Origin: Zygnema circumcarinatum
Taxonomy: Eukaryota > Streptophyta > Zygnematophyceae > Zygnematales > Zygnemataceae
NCBI GenBank assembly: GCA_037447605.1
Contig: CM074813.1
Span: 632,372 to 683,454, forward strand
DNA length: 51,083 bases
Reading direction: 5' to 3'
Shown: piece by piece, positions 46,271 to 51,083 of the stretch
Layout of the letters: every line of letters begins with the position of its first letter
How positions within the stretch are numbered: position 1 is the first letter of the stretch
Notes under the pieces: generated by a model
Seen by the model: only the letters and a program-made list of their open reading frames with translations
Told to the model about the DNA's origin: nothing
Database searches by the model: none
Program-made: the position numbers and the translations under genes

Positions 46271-47983
46271 TTACGACTCCGTAACTTCCTGCGGCGCGTC
46301 ACTTGTGGGAGTGTTCCGTTGCTCACGACGGGATACCACCTCCGCAGCCCACGCCTGTCCTAAAGGCGTTTGGAACTTTCCTGCAGCGATAGAGAAGAAA
46401 TGAGGGGAAGGGGAGAGCGAGAGAGAGTGAGAGAGAGTGAGAGAGAGATAGAGAGAGTGAGAGTAAGAGTAAGAGAGAGAGAGTGGGTGACAGAGATAGA
46501 GTGAGAGAGAGGGGGGGTGAGGCTGGTCTAAAGGGAAATTAGGGTTTTGGAAGTTCCCGCAGAGTGACAGAAAGTGGAGAGAGTAAGAGATAGAGGGAAC
46601 AGTAAGGGACTAAGGGCACACCTCTGGTGCTGTCAAAGAAGTCCTGCAGGACCAGGCCTTGCGCTGCACAAAATGTAGCCCCCAATGCTGTAATCAGCAA
46701 CTGAAAACGTGAGAGAGAGAGAGAGGGGGCAAGAGAGGGAAGGAGAGAGGGAGAGGAGAGGCATAGCGGAGTGAATGGTGGGGCGAAAAATGGTGAAGAA
46801 AGGACAAAGAGATAGCGAGAGGGAGGGAAGGAGCGAGGAGAGGAGGAGAGAAAACACAGACACACGCATCACCTTGTTCATACTCCGTCGCCTGCAAAAT
46901 CATTTCCACCTGCATGCACAGCCCACCGCTTCCTCAGAAAAACGAGGGAAGAGCTTCAATCTCTTCCCATAAGAATCTCAGGAAAGAAAGTAGTAGAAAC
47001 AGACATTCAATTCTGAAAACCGTAAAGAGGAAAAAACACCAAGACCCAAAAGAAGACCCTAAAACCCCTAAAAAACCTGATGACGTCACAACCTCAAAAC
47101 CCTAATCCCTGAAAAGGCCTAAACCCTACCATTTTGCATCTTCAATCCATTCAAAGAGGAGCGGTTCGTACCTTATCGAAATCCTTCACCAATTTTGCCT
47201 CCGGAGATGCGTTGGCCTCATACTCCTCCCACAGCTCCATCATCTCCTCAGCTGCTTCCCACCCGCAGGATGTTCCACAACTGCTTCAGGGTTGCAGGGT
47301 TTAGAGTTGGGGGGGGTTAGGGTTTAGGGTTGGGGGTGTTAGGGTTTAGGGTTTAGGGTTTAGAGTTAGGGGGGTTAGGGTATAGGGTTGGGGAGTTAGG
47401 GTTTAGGGTTTAGGGTTTAGAGTTTAAGGTTTCGGGTTTCGGGTTGGGGGGGTTAGGGTTTAGGGTCTGGTTTCAAAGGTTAAGATTCAAGGGTTTTAGG
47501 AAGATCAAAGTTACCAGGGCTTAAGACGAGTTACGACGAGTTTTGACTTATTTCTCCCTCATGCTCTTTTTTTGGCATAATTCCGCCGTTACCGATACTT
47601 CTTTCACATGCAGTCATTACTTTTTTATTTTATTTCATCTCTTCATTCATCAATAACGTTCCTCATACTTGTCTAAAACCACCCTCCTTTCTTTGTTCCG
47701 TTTTTTCACCTGCCGGTCCCCCTCCCAGAGCGGAGCGGAGTTCCTCCATGGCGGCCGCCTCCCGCCGTCGCTTCTCCTCGCGGCTCACTCCGTCCGAGGG
47801 AGTGATGTCGCCGACAATCGCTGCAAGCAGGGGTTAGGGTTCAGGGGTTAGGGGTAGGGTTCGGATTAGGGTTAGGATTAGGGTTAGAATTAGGGTTAGG
47901 ATTAGGGTTGAGGGTTTGAGGTTGTGGGTTCAAGGTTGAGGGTTGAGCGTTGACGAACGAGGGAGAAAGCGAGAGGGAGAAAT

Positions 47984-48018
<35 letters not shown>

Positions 48019-49034
48019 AAGTGGAAGGGAAGAACCGTACCCTCCGCGATGTCGTGCACAATCGCCATTTTCACGCACCTGCACGGACACAAGCGAGACC
48101 GCAATTTTCACGACTTCAAAATCAAAAACCACGAGGAAGGTTTGGTTTTTCTTATATCTCCAGTATCTTTATTCAAAGGAAAGACTCAAGACGTGCACAA
48201 AACAGCTCAATTTTGGACCCCTTCGGGAAAACAAAAAGTCAACATCTTTTCCGACGACTCTCGCCTTAAGTTTTTCTTTTTCTTTTTAAAAGTTTGGGTT
48301 CCAATTTAGGGTTCGCATGTGTGAAACCTGTGATTTAATTTTTCCTTACTTTTCCCTATCGATTCCGGGTTGGTCCTTTGCCAGAAGGGCCATCACGGCC
48401 ATTCGGTACATGTGATCCGCAATCGATTCCGGATCCTTCACGTTCCGCAAAATCCATCCTGCGCGCTTTTGTTCCTGTGGTAAGAAAGAGGACGAGAGAG
48501 AGAGAGGGAGAGAGAGAGAGAGAAAGAGGGAGAGGAAGAGAGAGGGAGGGAAGGGAGGGAGGGAAGAGAGAGGGAGAGAGGGAGAGAGAGGGATAGGGAG
48601 AGAAAGAGGGAAAGAGAGTGCGAGAGAGAGAGGGGGGAAAACAATTGAAAGGGAGAGGGAAAAAGCAAGAATGAGAAACCAAAAGTAGAAAAATAGCAAA
48701 AGCGAAGGTTTGGAGTTCAACAATGAGTTTCACCCTCCTTGCAATTCCTTATATCCAAAAAAAAAACCCAAAACCCAAGGAAAAGAAACCCAAACATCAT
48801 GCTGTGAATACTGTGCAGAAATGACCAATGACTGATTACCTTCAGCCGAGTGACAATTCGCAGAAAATCTATCGCTTGACTCGCCTGCTTTTTCAGAGCG
48901 AGACTTTCTGCCTCTGAATTCGACTCGACCTCATTTCTTTCCAATTTTGACTTTTTCCGCGCCTCTTCATTGGCCGCAATAGTCCCATTTTGCTCAGAAA
49001 CTTCAGGAGCGGAAATTTCACTTTCAGAAGCCAT
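46271..49034 (-). CDS. HDDC2: HD-domain 5'-nucleotidase/phosphohydrolase (HDDC2/YfbR-like)
   Basis: The family hydrolyses (deoxy)nucleoside 5'-monophosphates with a divalent metal. Complete eight-exon model: 49034-48840, 48474-48350, 48078-48041, 47820-47710, 47251-47172, 46909-46873, 46663-46622, 46380-46271; 738 bases, 245 residues, all phases consistent. HD-domain ligands are visible: His86 (SIADHMYRM), His115-Asp116 ([10 protein letters not shown]) and Asp180 (AKLVKDFDK). Other landmarks are [49 protein letters not shown] and [15 protein letters not shown], closely matching plant HDDC2 proteins, which end soon after WAAEI. The first 40 residues are Glu/Ser-rich. The frame stays open from 49034 back to a possible acceptor at 49188, so a targeted longer isoform is possible. 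Divergent from the MRS2-like gene. Confidence 0.93.
47285..47475. repeat. GGGTTTAGGG/GGGGGTTAGG telomere-like tract
   Basis: Lies in the HDDC2 intron 47709-47252. A second tract of GGATTAGGGTTAGG units at 47830-47945 lies in the next intron upstream. Confidence 0.85.
48485..48660. repeat. GA tract (CT-rich in HDDC2 transcript)
   Basis: Adjacent to the acceptor of HDDC2 exon 2. Shorter tracts of the same sense lie at 47970-48015, 46710-46860 and 46400-46510 in other introns of this gene. Confidence 0.85.
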
Positions 49035-50611
49035 AGTTTTCTTGAACCGCAATGAGTACGACTGCGATTTCTTTACTAATTGAGTTTGAATTCCAGATAG
49101 GTTGCAAAGAGCACTGCTTCCTCTCCGAAAGAAGAGTGAAGTAGCCAGGTCGGGTGGGCAGAAAAAAGTGCTCGAATAGCTTTGGAGCTGCAAGTTAATT
49201 GGAGTGTGGAGGAAAGCGGCATGCCTGCATGATGGAAAAAATGACAGTACATGAATTGAGGTTGGAATATTGGGAGGGGGGAGAGGTTGTGAGAGGAGAG
49301 AGGGGGAAACGGAGATATAGAAGAGAAGTCAGAAGAAGAATAGCTCGAATTCAGTTATGCTCATAGCTCATAGCTGTAGCTCTGAGCTCCTGCTATGAGT
49401 TGTTGAAGCAACTTGCTTCTATTTGATTTGCTTCTTAGCAGGACAGGAGAGGCAGCGAGGAGGAGCGAGATAGAGGTAGAGGAAAAAGGAAAGAGAGGTG
49501 ATAAATCATTGAGACCATATGCTTATGGGAAAATAAATGAATGAGAAATGACAGATTATAATCGGCAATAGATGCTTAAACATGAGTAAATTATTTGAAT
49601 GCAGCAAGATCGCAACATCGCAAATTCTGAAAGAACTTTTGGGCGGTCGCCTCACGCACTGATTCATGATGGATGACGATCTGCTCCTTCATGCTTCCTC
49701 TCTCAATCTTTCATCAAATAGAAAAAAAACGTGGGAAAAAAAAATCCATCCTCATCATATCATGTCATGTCTTGCTGTTGAAAATCACTTTTTTCTGCAT
49801 CCAAAAAAATAATCAATAGTAACAATAATCAATCACGAATCCTCAGCAATAATTAAAAAACAAGAAATCAACCCAGTCTAACTGATTCAGTCAAGAAGTG
49901 AATTTGAGTAACTGATTAAGGTAAAGAAACTAATCCAGTTTAACTGATTCAGTTCACATGGCACAGTTTTGGCAACTGCAAGCCCCTCCTTCCCCAGGGT
50001 TCCCTCTCTCTCTCTCTCTTCCCCCTCGTTCTCTCTCCCACTCTCACTGTTCTCGCGATACCTCTCCTTCCCTCCTCCCTCCCTCCTCCCTCCTCCCTCC
50101 TCCCGCCTTCCCTCCCTCTTCCCTTTCCCCTCTCGCTCGATCCTTCATTTCCACAAAGTCCAATCTCTACCAAATCACAAAGCAGCGGCATCTTACGTCA
50201 TTTCCAAGCGAAAGGATTCTCATACTCTAAGACGATGCTCCCTTGTGCGCTCAAGCGCGAGATGAGAGAGAAAAGATTTAAAAAATGTAAATCGCTCTCC
50301 TTCTATCCTTCCCTCCTCCTTTCTCTCCCGCGAGAGAGGGAGAGAGCGAAAGGGAGAGAGAGTGTGGGAGGGCAGTATCGACCTTTATACAAATACGATA
50401 ACGGTCTACGATACGGCTCGGTTTGGCAACGCTACGATAGCGGTATATGCGGTAAGATTATTGGTCGGTATGAGTCAGTATTGAGCGATACAGTACGGTT
50501 TAGGGTTAGAGTTCGAGAATGGATGAGACATGAAAACGCTCTCCCTCTCTCTGTCCCACTCTCGCTCTCTCTCGTGTTTTCTTTTTTTTTTTTATCTCCT
50601 TGAAAGGCATC
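49035..50611. promoter_or_regulatory. Shared upstream region, HDDC2 (-) / MRS2-like (+)
   Basis: AT-rich with a CT tract at 49998-50135 and a cluster of CGATA(A/C)GG-type motifs at 50391-50510. TAACTGATTCAGT occurs twice, near 49878 and 49938. AGCTCATAGCT repeats lie near 49365. Promoter function is inferred from the head-to-head arrangement. Confidence 0.4.
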
Positions 50612-50797
50612 ATGAAGAGGAGGGCGAGGGGACTGCCTGTGCTTGGAGGGGTGGGTGCGGCAGCCATGGCGGGAGGGTCGGAGAAGGCGGAGGAGAGGGA
50701 GGGAGGCGGCGGAGAGAGGGAGAGGACTGTGGGAGTGCGGAAGAAGGGCACCGCCTCGCGCCTCTGGCTCCGCATAGACGAGGAGGGCAGGACGGAG
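50612..50797 (+). CDS. MRS2: MRS2/CorA-type Mg2+ transporter, first exon only
   Basis: First exon of a gene that leaves the window. From the ATG at 50612 it has a basic start (MKRRARGLPVLGG), a GA-coded Glu/Gly/Arg stretch, then VGVRKKGTASRLWLRIDEEG, ending at ACGGAG|GTGAGA. Plant MRS2 proteins carry a comparable Lys-Lys/Arg-x-G, then SRxWhRhD segment, just before the conserved helical domain. The GMN pore motif and two membrane segments would lie beyond the window. The call rests on about 20 residues, so it is tentative. Confidence 0.45.
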
Positions 50798-51083
50798 GTG
50801 AGAGGCTGAGGAGCGAGGAACTAAGAGAGAGAGAGGGAGGGAGACGGAGGGATATGAGAGAGGGACAGGGAAATGGGGGAAGAGGGCAGGAAGTGCGAAG
50901 CGGGAGAGTGAGAAAGGACGAGAGGTTGTGGAAATTAACAGGGGGGAGACAAAAAGATAAATGAAGGTAAGAATGAGAGGGGTGAAAGGATGGCCGAGGT
51001 CGAGGATTAGTGTTCTTTACAGAATGCTATGGCATATTGAACACCTCTTCCTCCCTCCTTCCCTCCCTCCTTCCCTCCCTCCC
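50798..51083 (+). other. Intron 1 of MRS2-like gene (partial)
   Basis: GA-rich immediately after the donor, ending the window in a (CTTCCCTCC)n run. No exon was seen. Confidence 0.45.

Overview
The window reads as nuclear DNA of a green-lineage eukaryote, probably a streptophyte (streptophyte alga or early-diverging land plant). It carries a plant-type AP2/ERF factor, an SGS3-type zf-XS/XS protein, a plastid-type PfkB kinase, a plant-type Spinster transporter and an MRS2-like first exon. TTTAGGG/CCCTAAA telomere-type repeats are scattered through introns and spacers. Genes are cut into many short exons (34-250 bases is typical). No bacterial operon, phage, CRISPR array or rRNA was seen. I rebuilt gene models by hand from protein similarity, splice consensus and reading-phase continuity. 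Six models have a total coding length divisible by three with no internal stop.

Left to right the genes are: (1) GDP-fucose O-fucosyltransferase, minus, 928-6676 (5' part incomplete); (2) claspin/Mrc1-like replication-checkpoint mediator, plus, 8608-13892; (3) mitochondrial K+/H+ exchange-related protein, minus, 14432-17100; (4) PfkB sugar kinase, plus, 19565-23787; (5) SGS3-like protein, minus, 24388-27020 (5' end unresolved); (6) AP2/ERF factor, plus, 29352-30419; (7) Spinster-like MFS transporter, minus, 32600-39750; (8) type-I methionine aminopeptidase, plus, 42304-45205, possibly with a targeting exon near 40615; (9) HDDC2-type HD-domain nucleotidase, minus, 46271-49034; (10) start of an MRS2-type Mg2+ transporter, plus, 50612 to the window end. 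The strands alternate perfectly (-,+,-,+,-,+,-,+,-,+), giving five head-to-head pairs with shared promoter regions and four tail-to-tail junctions.

Introns and spacers are full of strand-asymmetric GA/CT repeats, telomere-like heptamers, a G4T4-like tract and several minisatellites. The purine repeats have also entered coding sequence as Arg/Glu/Gly-rich tracts in at least four proteins. Two introns (genes 2 and 7) appear to use GC instead of GT at the donor site.

Two runs of ten N (17331-17340 and 36501-36510) are each followed by a near-identical copy of the preceding 1.4-2.0 kb. These are best explained as unmerged contig ends, so exons 1-5 of gene 3 and exons 4-7 of gene 7 appear twice and the real locus is about 3.3 kb shorter. 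The genes look like ordinary housekeeping and signalling genes, not a pathway cluster. What is unusual is their arrangement and the repeat architecture.
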